This document shows positions 33,814 through 42,555 of a stretch of DNA of 64,000 nt, piece after piece. This stretch comes from Holophagales bacterium (GTDB lineage Bacteria; Acidobacteriota; Thermoanaerobaculia; Multivoradales; Multivoraceae), in NCBI GenBank assembly GCA_009837885.1, contig VXSP01000025.1, positions 62,001 through 126,000 on the forward strand, in the 5' to 3' direction. The stretch's first letter is position 1, and each line of letters starts with the position of its first letter. A program made the translations under genes and the position numbers. The notes under the pieces were generated by a model, which worked only from the letters and a program-made list of their open reading frames with translations, made no database searches and had not been told where the DNA came from.

Positions 33814-35292
33814 TCAGGCGACGATCTGGTGGATCGGTTCCGCGCCTTCGACGCCGACGAGCTTCTGGTCGAGGCCGGCGTGGAAGTAGGACAGGGCGTT
33901 CGGGTCGAGACCCAGTTGCTGGAGCACCGTGGCGTGCAGGTTCTTGACGTGGAAGCGGTCGACCTCGGCCCGGTTGCCGAGCTCGTCCGTCTCGCCGACG
34001 CTGGTACCGCCCTTGATCCCGCCGCCGGCCATCCACATCGTGAAGCCGTAGGCGTTGTGGTCGCGGCCGGTGCCTTCGGCGTACTCGGCCGTGGGCTGAC
34101 GCCCGAACTCGCCGCCCCAGATGACCAGCGTGCTGTCGAGCAGGCCCCGCTGCTTGAGATCGCGCAGCAGGCCGGCGATCGGCTTGTCGGTGCCGCCGGC
34201 GTGGTACTCGTGGTTCTTGACCAGGTCGCCGTGGGCGTCCCAGTTGTGGTCGTTGTGGTTGCCGCCGGAGTAGACCTGAATGAAGCGGACGCCGCGTTCG
34301 ACCAGGCGGCGCGCCAGCAGGCAGCGACGGCCGAATTCCTTCGTTCGATCCTGGTCCAGACCGTATAGCCGGCGCGTCTCCTCCGACTCGCCGGCGAGGT
34401 CGACCGCTTCCGGCGCGTGCTGCTGCATCCGGTAGGCGAGCTCGTAGCTGGCGATGCGGGCGGCCAGCTCGCTGTTCTCGGAGCGCGGCTCGGCGTGTTC
34501 CTCGTTGTACTCCCGCAGGCGGTCGAGCAGCCGGCGCTGCGCCTGGCGCGACATGCCCGGCGGCGGGTCGAGGGACAGGATCGGCGTGCCGCTCGACCGG
34601 ATCACGGTGCCCTGGTAGCTGGCCGGCATGTAGCCGCTCGACCAGTTCTTGGCGCCGCTGATCGGCCCGCCGGTCGGGTCGAGCATGACGACGAAGCCGG
34701 GCAGGTTCTCGTTCTCGGTGCCGAGGCCGTAGTTCACCCAGGAACCGAGAGCCGGGCTGCCGGAGAGGATGCGGCCGCTGTTCATCTGCAGCATGGCCGA
34801 GCCGTGGAGCGGCGCGTCCGCGGTCATCGAGTGGATGAAGGCGATGTCGTCGACGCAGCCGCCGAGATGCGGGAACAGGTCGGAGACCCACTTGCCGCAC
34901 TCGCCGTACTGCTTGAACTGCCACTTGGGTCCGACCACGCGGCCCTCGTTCCGCGTGCCGCCGCGGCCCTTCGTGTTGATCTCGATCGTCTTGCCGTCGA
35001 GCGGGTAGAGATCGGGCTTGTAGTCGAAGGTATCGACCTGGCTGGGTCCGCCATACATGAACAGGAAGATGACCGCCTTGGCCGGACCGTCGAAGTGGGG
35101 CGGCTTGGCGGCGAGCGGGTTCTTCCACTCGGTCACCCCGTCGGCGGCGACGGTCTGCGCGCCGAGGAAGTCGTCGGTGCTCAGCATGCCGGCAAGCGCG
35201 ACGGAGGTGAAGGCGCCGCCGGCTTCCCAGAGGAACTCGCGCCGGGTGCGGCCGCAGAAGGTGTTGCGGGGGCGTTCGCTGTTTTGGCTCAT
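33814..35292 (-). CDS. DUF1501 protein (Tat-exported, sulfatase-like)
   Basis: The protein has 492 residues from ATG 35292, with GGAGGAG upstream. The N-terminus has a twin-arginine signal, RTRREFLWEAGGAF, then a hydrophobic stretch to about residue 45. The DUF1501 pattern is clear: AVIFLFMYGGPSQVDTFDYKP, IAFIHSMTADAPLHGSAMLQMNSG, and a late VIWGGEFGRQPTAEYAEGTGRDHNAYGFTMW-type segment (conserved Gly-Glu-Phe-Gly-Arg and GRDHN). Established: DUF1501 proteins are related to sulfatases and the alkaline-phosphatase fold and are most common in Planctomycetes. The gene follows a DUF1553 gene by 37 bp; this pairing is typical. The function is uncharacterised; roles in sulfated polysaccharide breakdown have been suggested. 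Confidence 0.92.
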   Translation of the reverse strand: MSQNSERPRNTFCGRTRREFLWEAGGAFTSVALAGMLSTDDFLGAQTVAADGVTEWKNPLAAKPPHFDGPAKAVIFLFMYGGPSQVDTFDYKPDLYPLDGKTIEINTKGRGGTRNEGRVVGPKWQFKQYGECGKWVSDLFPHLGGCVDDIAFIHSMTADAPLHGSAMLQMNSGRILSGSPALGSWVNYGLGTENENLPGFVVMLDPTGGPISGAKNWSSGYMPASYQGTVIRSSGTPILSLDPPPGMSRQAQRRLLDRLREYNEEHAEPRSENSELAARIASYELAYRMQQHAPEAVDLAGESEETRRLYGLDQDRTKEFGRRCLLARRLVERGVRFIQVYSGGNHNDHNWDAHGDLVKNHEYHAGGTDKPIAGLLRDLKQRGLLDSTLVIWGGEFGRQPTAEYAEGTGRDHNAYGFTMWMAGGGIKGGTSVGETDELGNRAEVDRFHVKNLHATVLQQLGLDPNALSYFHAGLDQKLVGVEGAEPIHQIVA

Positions 35293-35329
35293 CGTTCTGC
35301 TCCTCCGACTCCTGGTCGAGGCGGGTCTC

Positions 35330-37660
35330 CTAGTCCAGATAGGCGAACTCGTTCAGATTCAACAACAGAAGGGAGTAACTGGCAAATGCCGCTTCGGGTT
35401 CAAAGCCCTCCTCCCGTTGCAACTCCTCGATCAGTCCGACGCCTCGGGCGACCTCGACCGGATCGGCCCGTCTCGCCAGCACGGCCTCGAGCGCCTCGGT
35501 CACGCGATCTTCGACCGTACCCTCCGCGCCATCGATCCGCGCAGTGAGCGCCCTGGCCTGCTCGCTCATGAAATCGCCGTTCAGCATCATCAGCGCCTGC
35601 GTCGGCTGGGTGGTCGTAAAGCGGACCGGGCAGGTCGAGTCGGTGTCGGCGAGGTCGAGACTCTCCAGCAGCGGGTGCAGCAGGGAGCGCTTGACGTGGA
35701 TGTAGATGCTGCGCCGCGCCGCCTCGTCGGGCGTTGCTTCGCCCCAGGCCTTGTCGGGCTGGGACGCCGTGGCCAGGACCTCCGCCGGCATCGGCGGATA
35801 GACGCTCGGGCCGCCGACTTCGAGGTTCAGCGTGCCGGTCGCGGCCAGGACCGAGTCGCGGATCTCCTCGGCCGCCAGACGCCTCATGTTGAAGCGACTG
35901 AACAGGTCGTTGCCCGGGTCGACTTCGAGGGAACCCTCCGGCGGCCGCGAGGACATCTGGTAGGAGCGGCTCGTCATGAGCAGCCGGTGCATCGACTTCA
36001 GGCTCCAGTCCCGCGCCGTGAACTCCGTCGCCAGCCAATCGAGGAGTTCCGGGTGCGTCGCGGGCTCGCCGAAGCGGCCCAGATCGTTGGGCGTGGGCGA
36101 GAGGCCGCGGCCGAAGTGGTACTGCCAGAGGCGGTTCGCCATCACCCGGGAGGTGCGCAGGTTGCCCTTGTCGGCGATCCAGCGGGCCAGGGCGAGTCGC
36201 CGGCCGGTCGTGGGGTTGTCGGGAGCGCGGTGCTTCAGCCCGGGGTCGGCGTCGCCGAGGATGAGCGGGAACCCCGGTTCGACCCGTTCGGCCGGCGCAT
36301 GCGGATTGCCGCGGATCAGGACGTGGGTCGGCGGCGCTTCCGGACCGATCTCCTTGACCCGGAGCACCTCGATGAGGTTCGCGGGCGGACCTTCCACGGG
36401 CGGGCCACCGGCGTCCGCCGTTCCCAGGTCGGCCGGGATCCAGTCCGTGTAGTTCTCCGGGGTCGGCTCGTTGCCGCCGCCGACCTTGTAGGGCGCGATG
36501 CCGCGGAAGAACGACAGCATCCGGTAGTAGTCCGTCTGCGGGATCGGGTCGCCGCGGTGGTTGTGGCAGCGCGCGCAGCCGATCGACATGCCGAGCATGA
36601 CCCGCGACGTCGTGTCGAGAACGGAGTCAAGGTCGTCGTACTGGGCCAGTTCCGTGTCGGTCGGCTCGTCGTCCCAGATGCCGAGCCGCAGGTAGCCGGT
36701 GGCGATGACCGATGCCGCGGTCGGGTTGTCGAGTTCGTCGCCGGCGAGCTGATGGGTCAGGAACTCGTCATACGGCATGTCCGCGTTCAGGGCGTCGATC
36801 ACCCAGTCGCGGTAGCGCCAGGCGGAGGGCTTCTTTCGGTCGCGCTCGTAGCCGTCCGTCTCCGCGTAGCGGACGAGATCGAGCCAGTGCCGGCCCCAGC
36901 GCTCGCCGTAGTGGGGCGATGCCAGCAGTCGATCGATCAGGCGTTCCCAGGCGTCGGGACGCCGGTCCTGCTCGAAGGCCTCGACCTCCGCGAGGGTGGG
37001 CGGCAGCCCGGTCAGGTCGTAGCTCGCGCGCCGGATCAGGGTGCGACGATCGGCGGTCGGCGGCGCCTTGAGACCGGCCGCCTCGATCTTCGTGAGCAGG
37101 AAGTTGTCGACCGGGTTGAGCGGCCAGTCCGGGTCCTCGACGGCGGGGACGTCCGGCCGCCCGAGTGGCCGCACGGACCACCATGCCCGGTCGGCGTCCG
37201 TGATCTCGAACGCGTCCTCGGCCGGCGCGACCTCCATGAGGTCGTCCTCATCGCCGCCGAACGGAGCGCCCAGGTGCACCCACTGGCGGATGGACTCGAT
37301 GTCCGCGTCGGAAAGCCTCCCCGGAGGCGGCATCTGCAACTGGTCGTCGTAGTACTCGATCGCTTGCAGCAGCAAGCTCAGGGGGGGCTCCGAGGTGGAA
37401 ATCGCCGGGCCCCGCTCGCCCCCGCGCAGGAGTCCGGCCCTCGTGGTCAGGAGGAGGCCGTTCTCGGCCCGTTCCGGGTCCGAGTGGCACATGTAGCAAT
37501 TCGCCTCCAGAACGGGCCGGACGTTCTCCTCGAACAGCTTGATGCCGTCGGCCGGTGTCTGGGCCGTCTGGCCGGAGGCTGTCGCTGAGGCGAGCGTCAG
37601 CAGAACCAGACCCGCGCACTCAGCCCAGCGCGGCGGCCACGCTGCGGAGACTTCGAGCAT
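35330..37660 (-). CDS. PSCyt1-DUF1549-DUF1553 secreted cytochrome-like protein
   Basis: The protein has 776 residues. A signal peptide spans about residues 1-30. A single CYMCH haem-binding motif lies at residues 55-59 in a planctomycete-type cytochrome domain (PSCyt1). The DUF1549 region follows (DRAWWSVRPL, NPVDNFLLTKIEAAGL, RRASYDLTGLPPT, YGERWGRHWLDLVRYAETDGY) and then DUF1553 (RRLALARWIADKGNLRTSRVMANRLWQYHFGRGL, PTHPELLDWLATEF-like). All segments are typical and in order. Established: these are usually adjacent to DUF1501 genes and their function is unknown. It is the first gene of a two-gene operon and is divergent from purU across 67 bp. Confidence 0.92.
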   Translation of the reverse strand: MLEVSAAWPPRWAECAGLVLLTLASATASGQTAQTPADGIKLFEENVRPVLEANCYMCHSDPERAENGLLLTTRAGLLRGGERGPAISTSEPPLSLLLQAIEYYDDQLQMPPPGRLSDADIESIRQWVHLGAPFGGDEDDLMEVAPAEDAFEITDADRAWWSVRPLGRPDVPAVEDPDWPLNPVDNFLLTKIEAAGLKAPPTADRRTLIRRASYDLTGLPPTLAEVEAFEQDRRPDAWERLIDRLLASPHYGERWGRHWLDLVRYAETDGYERDRKKPSAWRYRDWVIDALNADMPYDEFLTHQLAGDELDNPTAASVIATGYLRLGIWDDEPTDTELAQYDDLDSVLDTTSRVMLGMSIGCARCHNHRGDPIPQTDYYRMLSFFRGIAPYKVGGGNEPTPENYTDWIPADLGTADAGGPPVEGPPANLIEVLRVKEIGPEAPPTHVLIRGNPHAPAERVEPGFPLILGDADPGLKHRAPDNPTTGRRLALARWIADKGNLRTSRVMANRLWQYHFGRGLSPTPNDLGRFGEPATHPELLDWLATEFTARDWSLKSMHRLLMTSRSYQMSSRPPEGSLEVDPGNDLFSRFNMRRLAAEEIRDSVLAATGTLNLEVGGPSVYPPMPAEVLATASQPDKAWGEATPDEAARRSIYIHVKRSLLHPLLESLDLADTDSTCPVRFTTTQPTQALMMLNGDFMSEQARALTARIDGAEGTVEDRVTEALEAVLARRADPVEVARGVGLIEELQREEGFEPEAAFASYSLLLLNLNEFAYLD

Positions 37661-37727
37661 GTGGTTGCCGATCCTATCGCGGCGCTAGACTTCGGCCCTC
37701 TTGGTCGAACACAGGCATGGCGCGCGG

Positions 37728-38594
37728 ATGGTGTCGCAGGACGTGACGGCGACCCTGCTGCTGAGTTGCGACGACGCGATCGGCATCATAGCGACGGTCA
37801 CGGGCTTCGTGAACGAGCACGGAGGCATCATCCGCAAGTCCGAAACCCATCGCGACGAGGAGCTCGGGAAGTTCTTCCAGCGCCTGGAGTTCGAGGTCGA
37901 CCACTTCGACCTGGACCGGGAGACGATCCGGCCGCTGATCGAATGGGAGATCGGCGATCACTTCTCGGTCAGGAGCCGCATCGCCTTCTCGGACCAGGAG
38001 CAGCGGGTCGGCGTGCTGGCGTCGAAGCCGGCGCACTGCCTGCACGACCTGCTGTCCCGCTGGCGGCTGGGCGAGCTGCCCGGGCGGCCGGTCTGCATCA
38101 TCAGCAATCATCCCGATCACGCGGCGGAGGCGGAGTACAACGGGCTGCCGTACCACCATCTGCCGGTAACGCCGGAGACGCGCAGCGAGCAGGAAGAGAG
38201 GATGATCGCGATCCTCGAGGAGGCGCGGGTCGACCTCGTGGTGCTGGCCCGCTACATGCAGATCCTCACGCCTCGCTTCCTGGAGTGCTTCCCAAACCGG
38301 GTGATCAACATCCATCACTCGTTCCTGCCGGCGTTTCCCGGAGGCAGTCCCTACCGCCAGGCCTACCTGCGCGGCGTCAAGGTCGTCGGCGCCACCGCCC
38401 ACTACGCGACGGCGGAGCTCGACCAGGGACCGATCATCGAGCAGGACGTGACGCGGGTCAGCCACCGCGACTCGGTGACTACCCTGGTGCGCCGCGGCAG
38501 GGACCTCGAACGCGTCGTCCTCGCCCGCGCCGTCCAGGCGCACCTGGAGCACCGCGTCCTCGTCGTCGACAACCGCGCGATCGTCTTCGGGTAG
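37728..38594 (+). CDS. purU: Formyltetrahydrofolate deformylase PurU
   Basis: The protein has 288 residues from ATG 37728; TTG 37701 is an alternative nine codons upstream. An N-terminal ACT domain (TLLLSCDDAIGIIATVTGFV, residues about 5-85) is joined to a formyl-transferase-like catalytic domain. Conserved residues are visible in INIHHSFLPAFPGG (Asn, His) and GATAHYATAELDQGPIIEQD (His, Asp). Established: PurU hydrolyses 10-formyl-THF to formate and THF, supplying formate for PurT-dependent purine synthesis and balancing the one-carbon pool. The enzyme is cytosolic. Family length is about 280 residues, so the gene is intact. Neighbours are unrelated. Confidence 0.95.
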   Translation: MVSQDVTATLLLSCDDAIGIIATVTGFVNEHGGIIRKSETHRDEELGKFFQRLEFEVDHFDLDRETIRPLIEWEIGDHFSVRSRIAFSDQEQRVGVLASKPAHCLHDLLSRWRLGELPGRPVCIISNHPDHAAEAEYNGLPYHHLPVTPETRSEQEERMIAILEEARVDLVVLARYMQILTPRFLECFPNRVINIHHSFLPAFPGGSPYRQAYLRGVKVVGATAHYATAELDQGPIIEQDVTRVSHRDSVTTLVRRGRDLERVVLARAVQAHLEHRVLVVDNRAIVFG

Positions 38595-38645
38595 CGCGCC
38601 GCGCGCCGCGTGCCGCGTGCCGCGTGGCGGCGTCGGATGGACCCG

Positions 38646-38818
38646 TCCGCGGCGGCTCGGAGGGAGGGTTCCCATCGGACGCTCGCGCTCTCTGGGCTAT
38701 GGTGAAGTCAGCGCTCGCTTCGGTCGGCTGCGCTTCACATCGGCGTTGGTTGATGAGCCGACGGCGAGCATCGCTTGCCTCCAGCCCGCTGGGAACCCTC
38801 CCTCTGAGCCACCGCGGA
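38646..38818. repeat. 173-bp inverted-repeat element, copy 2
   Basis: A 29-bp arm at 38646-38674 is matched by its reverse complement at 38790-38818 with two mismatches (27 of 29). The spacer is 115 bp. Length and layout match the element at 33523-33694, but the arm sequences differ. A reversed GTCCGATGG core like that of the 33.6-kb repeats spans the inner edge of the left arm (38671-38690). A 7-bp tandem repeat (GCCGCGT, three copies) lies just before it at 38605-38625. No ORF is inside the purU-TPR gap (38595-38860). Confidence 0.75.
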
Positions 38819-38860
38819 CTGGACGTTGTCGCCTGGCCGGCGCACCCAGGGTGGCTCGAG

Positions 38861-40672
38861 TTACTGCGCCGCGCAGGCAGTCCGTAGCTGTTGCGACGCC
38901 TGGGCGAAGACCGGATCGTTCGCGGCGAAGCGGCGGCCATCGTCGAGGAGCGTGATGGCCTCGTCGCAGCGGTTGGTCTGGGCGAGGATGGCGGCGAGGC
39001 GGAGGCGGGCCAGGGTGAGGTCGGGACGGACGGCGAGGGCGGCGGCGAAGGCGCGGGCGGCTTCCTCGGGGCGGCGGAGGTCGAGGAGAACCATGCCGAG
39101 GACGAAGCTGGTCTGCGCGTCGGTGGGATTGAGCTGCTGAGCCCTTCGGAGTTCACGCGCCGCGTCCGCCAGGCGTCGCTCGATGGCGAGGATGCCGCCG
39201 AGTTCGGTGCGCAGGCGAGCCTCTTCGTCGGCGGGGAACTGCGTGGAGCGGAGGCCCTGTTCCAGGGCGGTCCGGGCTTCCCGCAGCCGGTTCTGCTGCC
39301 GGAGCACGACGCTCAACGCCTGCACGGCGGCGGCGTCCGCGGGGGCATTGGCGACTCGTCTCCGCAGGATCTCGAGCGCTTCCGCCGGCCGTCCCGACGA
39401 CGCGAGCGCGGTGGCGCGCCTCGTCGTCGCCTCGGCGTACGCGGGATCGAGTTCGAGGACACGGTCGTAGTGTTCGATCGCTTCTGTGGGACGACCAGCC
39501 CGGTCCAGAAGCAGGGCGACCTGGTAGTGGGCCTGCTTGTAGTCAGGAGCCAGTTCGGTCGCCCGGGTCAGGTGACGGATCGCTTCGGTCGCCTGGCCGC
39601 GGTTGGCGAGGAGCTGGGCCAGTTCGAAGCGCGCCGGCGCCTGGTCGGGGGCGAGCGCCAGGAGTTCTTCGTAGGCGGCTTCGGCCCGCTCGAACTGGCC
39701 GGCGTCGACGTGGGCCAGCGCCAGATGCTTGCGCGCTTCCAGGTTCGTCGGATCCGCTTCGAGGGCGCGGGCGAAGACGGTCGCGGCGGCGGCGAACTCC
39801 CCGGCCCGTACCGCGATCAGGCCCTGCTGGACCAGGGCGGCGCTGCCGGCCGGCAGGTAGGCGAGTTCCCGCACCAGGGGGTCGTCGAGAGGGAAATCGG
39901 TGTGACTCGCCCGCGCCAGGTGTTGAGCCGCACGGTCTTCGTCGCCGAGGCGGCGCCAGGCCATGGCGAGGGCATAGTGTCCGCGGCCGGCTCCCGGTTC
40001 AGCGGCGACGGCGCGCTCCAGGAGGTCGACGGCGCTCTCGGTGTCGCCGCGTTCGAGCGCAAGATTCCCGAGTCCGTAGAGGGCGGGCGGGAATCCGGGC
40101 TGCAGTTCGAGGGAGCGGTTCCACAGCGCGGCCGCTTCGTCGGGACTTCCGCGCTCGATCTCCGACCGGGCGAGGCGCTGGATCGCCGGCACCAGGTCGG
40201 GCTCGGTCGCCAGGGTGGTGCGGTAGGAGGCGACCGCGGCTTCGTAGTCGCCGCGGGTTTCTTCGGCGAAACCACGGAGGTAGGGCCAGCGATGGTCGGA
40301 TGGGTCGAGGCGCTGCGCTTCCCGGTAGCAGTCTTCGGCTGCCTCGAGCGCCGTGAAGGCGTGGCTGTCCAGCAGTTGCACGCCGTGGTAGAGCTTGCCG
40401 AGTTCGCCGACGGCGGCCGCCAGCTCGGGGCCGGTTGCGCCCGCGTCTTCCAGCGAGCGGACCTTGCGTTCCAGGCCGGCGATCTGGCTGCCGACCGCCG
40501 GATCGTGGGCTTCGTAGCTGGAGGGGAGCGGCAGGCGCTCGGCGGCGCCGCACGCGATGAGGGTGGCGACGACAAGAAGGCGTGGCGTGAACGAACGGAC
40601 TGCAAGTCCGGCTTCGATCGGAAACGGATGCCGGCCAGAAGGCCGGCGCAGCGGCACTGGCACGGCGGTCAC
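38861..40672 (-). CDS. TPR-repeat lipoprotein paired with ASPIC protein (TPR-1)
   Basis: The protein has 603 residues from GTG 40672, which overlaps the stop of the upstream ASPIC gene (GTGA). A hydrophobic segment ending LIAC at about residue 45 looks like a lipoprotein signal preceded by a long Arg/Pro-rich lead. At least ten TPR units follow, in two blocks: about 100-260 and 300-590. Between them is a hinge with DDPLVRELAYLPAGS that recurs in the two other TPR proteins of the window. Established: TPR arrays mediate protein binding. The extracytoplasmic location and pairing with an FG-GAP/ASPIC protein suggest the two proteins work as partners. The last gene of its operon. Confidence 0.82.
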   Translation of the reverse strand: MTAVPVPLRRPSGRHPFPIEAGLAVRSFTPRLLVVATLIACGAAERLPLPSSYEAHDPAVGSQIAGLERKVRSLEDAGATGPELAAAVGELGKLYHGVQLLDSHAFTALEAAEDCYREAQRLDPSDHRWPYLRGFAEETRGDYEAAVASYRTTLATEPDLVPAIQRLARSEIERGSPDEAAALWNRSLELQPGFPPALYGLGNLALERGDTESAVDLLERAVAAEPGAGRGHYALAMAWRRLGDEDRAAQHLARASHTDFPLDDPLVRELAYLPAGSAALVQQGLIAVRAGEFAAAATVFARALEADPTNLEARKHLALAHVDAGQFERAEAAYEELLALAPDQAPARFELAQLLANRGQATEAIRHLTRATELAPDYKQAHYQVALLLDRAGRPTEAIEHYDRVLELDPAYAEATTRRATALASSGRPAEALEILRRRVANAPADAAAVQALSVVLRQQNRLREARTALEQGLRSTQFPADEEARLRTELGGILAIERRLADAARELRRAQQLNPTDAQTSFVLGMVLLDLRRPEEAARAFAAALAVRPDLTLARLRLAAILAQTNRCDEAITLLDDGRRFAANDPVFAQASQQLRTACAAQ

Positions 40673-42450
40673 GGCTGTCCCCGGGCTCTGCCCTGGCCTT
40701 CGCGGAGCTGGTGGTACTCGCCTGGATTGAGCGTTCCGAAGGACTCCTCGCCGCCGCCAAGCCAGGACACCCGGATGTCCTCGACCTCCGCGGACCCGAG
40801 ACCGACGAGCACCCGCGGATCGCTCGACGAGGCGTAGCTCATCGCCGCGTGGGCCCGGCGGGTGATCGTTCGCCCGTCGGTGAGCCGCAGCCGGACCAGG
40901 CTTCCTACGGCGTCGCGCTTGCCGTCCGAAGTGACCAGGCGGAGGCCGATCCAGCCGCTGTCCTGGCCGATCAGGTTGAGCAGCAGCCGCGCCGGTCCGT
41001 TGTTGTTCGTGATGAGAACGTCCGTGTCTCCGTCGTTGTCCACGTCGCCGAAGACGGCGCCGCGGGAGACTTCGTAGGCCGCGAAGGCCGGTCCGCCAAG
41101 CGGGGACGCGTCCTCGAAGCGCCCGTCGCCCAGGTTGCGGAAGAGCTGGTTCGGTTGACCGAAGCGGCGCTCGTGGTCGCTGCCGGCTGCCGCGCGCGCG
41201 GCTGCGGCGTCGCCGGAGCGGGCGCGGTCCAGGCGCCGCACGGCGCCGTTCACCGCCAGGAGGTCGAGGTCGCCGTCGTTGTCGAAGTCGAACCAGCCGG
41301 TGCCGAACCCGGTCATCGGCAGGCTGGGAGTGTCCAGGCCGGCGGGCATGCCGGCGTCGGTGAACAGACCGTCGCCGTCGTTCAGGTAGAGGGTGCTCGT
41401 CTCGCCTGTGATGTGGGTCACGTAGAGATCTTCGTCGCCGTCTCCGTCCATGTCGCCTGCGCCTATGCCCATGCCCGCCTCGGCCTCCCCACGGCGATTG
41501 ACCGCAGAGCCGCCGAACAGGGCCCGGTTCTCGAAGCGGCCGCCACCGCGGTTCATCCACATCTGGTTCGGCGTTCCGTCGTTGGCCACGTAGAGGTCTA
41601 GCCGGCCGTCGAGGTCGAGGTCGGCCGGCGCCGCGCCGAGGCCGTTGCCGAACTCTGCGGCGAGGCCGGCCCGATCCGTCGTCTGCTCGAAGCGCCCGTC
41701 GCCGAGGTTGCGGAACAGGCGGTCCGGCTCGGCCCGGTAGGTCTTCGGGCTGCAGTAGTCCGGCTCGCCGCTGCCGAAGGTGCAGAGAGTGTGGCTGCCG
41801 AGGTTGAAGTCGACGTAGTTGGCGATGAACAGGTCGAGCAGGCCGTCGCCGTCGTAGTCGAAGAAGGCGGCCGGAACGCTCCATCTGGGATCGTCCGCTT
41901 CGGCAGCCGCCGTAACGTCCTCGAAGCGGCCGCCGCCGACGTTCCGCCAGAGCTGGTTCGGGCCCAGGTTCGTCACGTAGAGGTCGATCCGGCCGTCTCC
42001 GTCGAAGTCCCCGGCGGCGACGCCCATGCCGTAGCCGATGGCGTCGATGCCGGAGCCCTCCGTCGCGTCGACGAAGCGCAGTTCGCCGGTTTCGACCAGT
42101 TCGTTGCGAAACAGACGGTCACGGGCGGCGGCCGCGTCGGCGTCTGGTTCCAGGGCGCCTCCCTGGACGAGGTAGGCGTCGAGGTCGCCGTCACCGTCGG
42201 CGTCGAAGAGCGTCGCGCCCGAACCCATGATCTCGGGCAGGAGGTAGCGGCCCTGGGCGCCGTTCCGGTGCTGGAAGGCGAGGCCGACTTCGGCCGCTCG
42301 TTCGTCGAATGCAGCGGGTTCCGTCTGGAGCGTGGGCGTGTCCGAAGTCACCGGCTCCTCGACGCGGCCGATGCGTGGATCTCCGGCGCAGTTGAACATC
42401 CCGGCCGTGGAGATGAGGACCGTGGCGAGCGTCCGGGGTGGCAGCGGCAT
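40669..42450 (-). CDS. FG-GAP/VCBS repeat protein with ASPIC/UnbV domain (ASPIC-1)
   Basis: The protein has 593 residues from ATG 42450; the frame upstream runs into the terminator of the preceding receptor gene and is rejected. A hydrophobic N-terminus ends in a possible lipobox (MFNC). Seven Asp-rich calcium-binding motifs of the DxDxDGxxD kind follow (for example DADGDGDLDAYL, DFDGDGRIDLYV, DVDNDGDTDVLI), marking a beta-propeller. The C-terminal 90 residues are the ASPIC/UnbV domain with RRAHAAMSYASSSDPRVLVGLG. Established: this CRTAC1-type architecture is secreted, and its function in bacteria is unclear. It follows TonB receptor 1 by about 100 bp and overlaps TPR-1. Confidence 0.9.
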   Translation of the reverse strand: MPLPPRTLATVLISTAGMFNCAGDPRIGRVEEPVTSDTPTLQTEPAAFDERAAEVGLAFQHRNGAQGRYLLPEIMGSGATLFDADGDGDLDAYLVQGGALEPDADAAAARDRLFRNELVETGELRFVDATEGSGIDAIGYGMGVAAGDFDGDGRIDLYVTNLGPNQLWRNVGGGRFEDVTAAAEADDPRWSVPAAFFDYDGDGLLDLFIANYVDFNLGSHTLCTFGSGEPDYCSPKTYRAEPDRLFRNLGDGRFEQTTDRAGLAAEFGNGLGAAPADLDLDGRLDLYVANDGTPNQMWMNRGGGRFENRALFGGSAVNRRGEAEAGMGIGAGDMDGDGDEDLYVTHITGETSTLYLNDGDGLFTDAGMPAGLDTPSLPMTGFGTGWFDFDNDGDLDLLAVNGAVRRLDRARSGDAAAARAAAGSDHERRFGQPNQLFRNLGDGRFEDASPLGGPAFAAYEVSRGAVFGDVDNDGDTDVLITNNNGPARLLLNLIGQDSGWIGLRLVTSDGKRDAVGSLVRLRLTDGRTITRRAHAAMSYASSSDPRVLVGLGSAEVEDIRVSWLGGGEESFGTLNPGEYHQLREGQGRARGQP

Positions 42451-42479
42451 CGTACCGAGTGTATGGAGCGGGTACGAGA

Positions 42480-42544
42480 AAGGGGAGAGAGCCGAAGCCC
42501 TCTCCCCTCGATTCCCTTGCACCCCGGGGGCCGGAGCCCCAGGC
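42480..42544 (-). terminator. Double hairpin after TonB receptor 1
   Basis: In transcript direction a first hairpin (GGGGC stem, 42527-42540) is followed by a second with an 11-bp GC-rich stem (one G-U pair) and a UUCG tetraloop (42482-42507), then UUUCUC. The second hairpin recurs after receptors 2 and 3. The ASPIC-1 gene starts only about 30 bp beyond it, so it may work as an attenuator or processing site rather than a full stop. Confidence 0.75.
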
Positions 42545-42555
42545 TGCGATCCGAC

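Noticed and set aside
38605-38625. Three tandem GCCGCGT units considered as a CRISPR or phase-variable repeat
   Set aside because: Units are only 7 bp with no spacers and lie outside any gene.
38836-38849. 14-mer GCCGGCGCACCCAG also at 61513-61526
   Set aside because: Short GC-rich match that could be chance; not enough to define a repeat family from this window.
38861-41884. Longer version of TPR-1 reaching through ASPIC-1
   Set aside because: The added region is an out-of-frame reading of the Asp-rich ASPIC-1 repeats.
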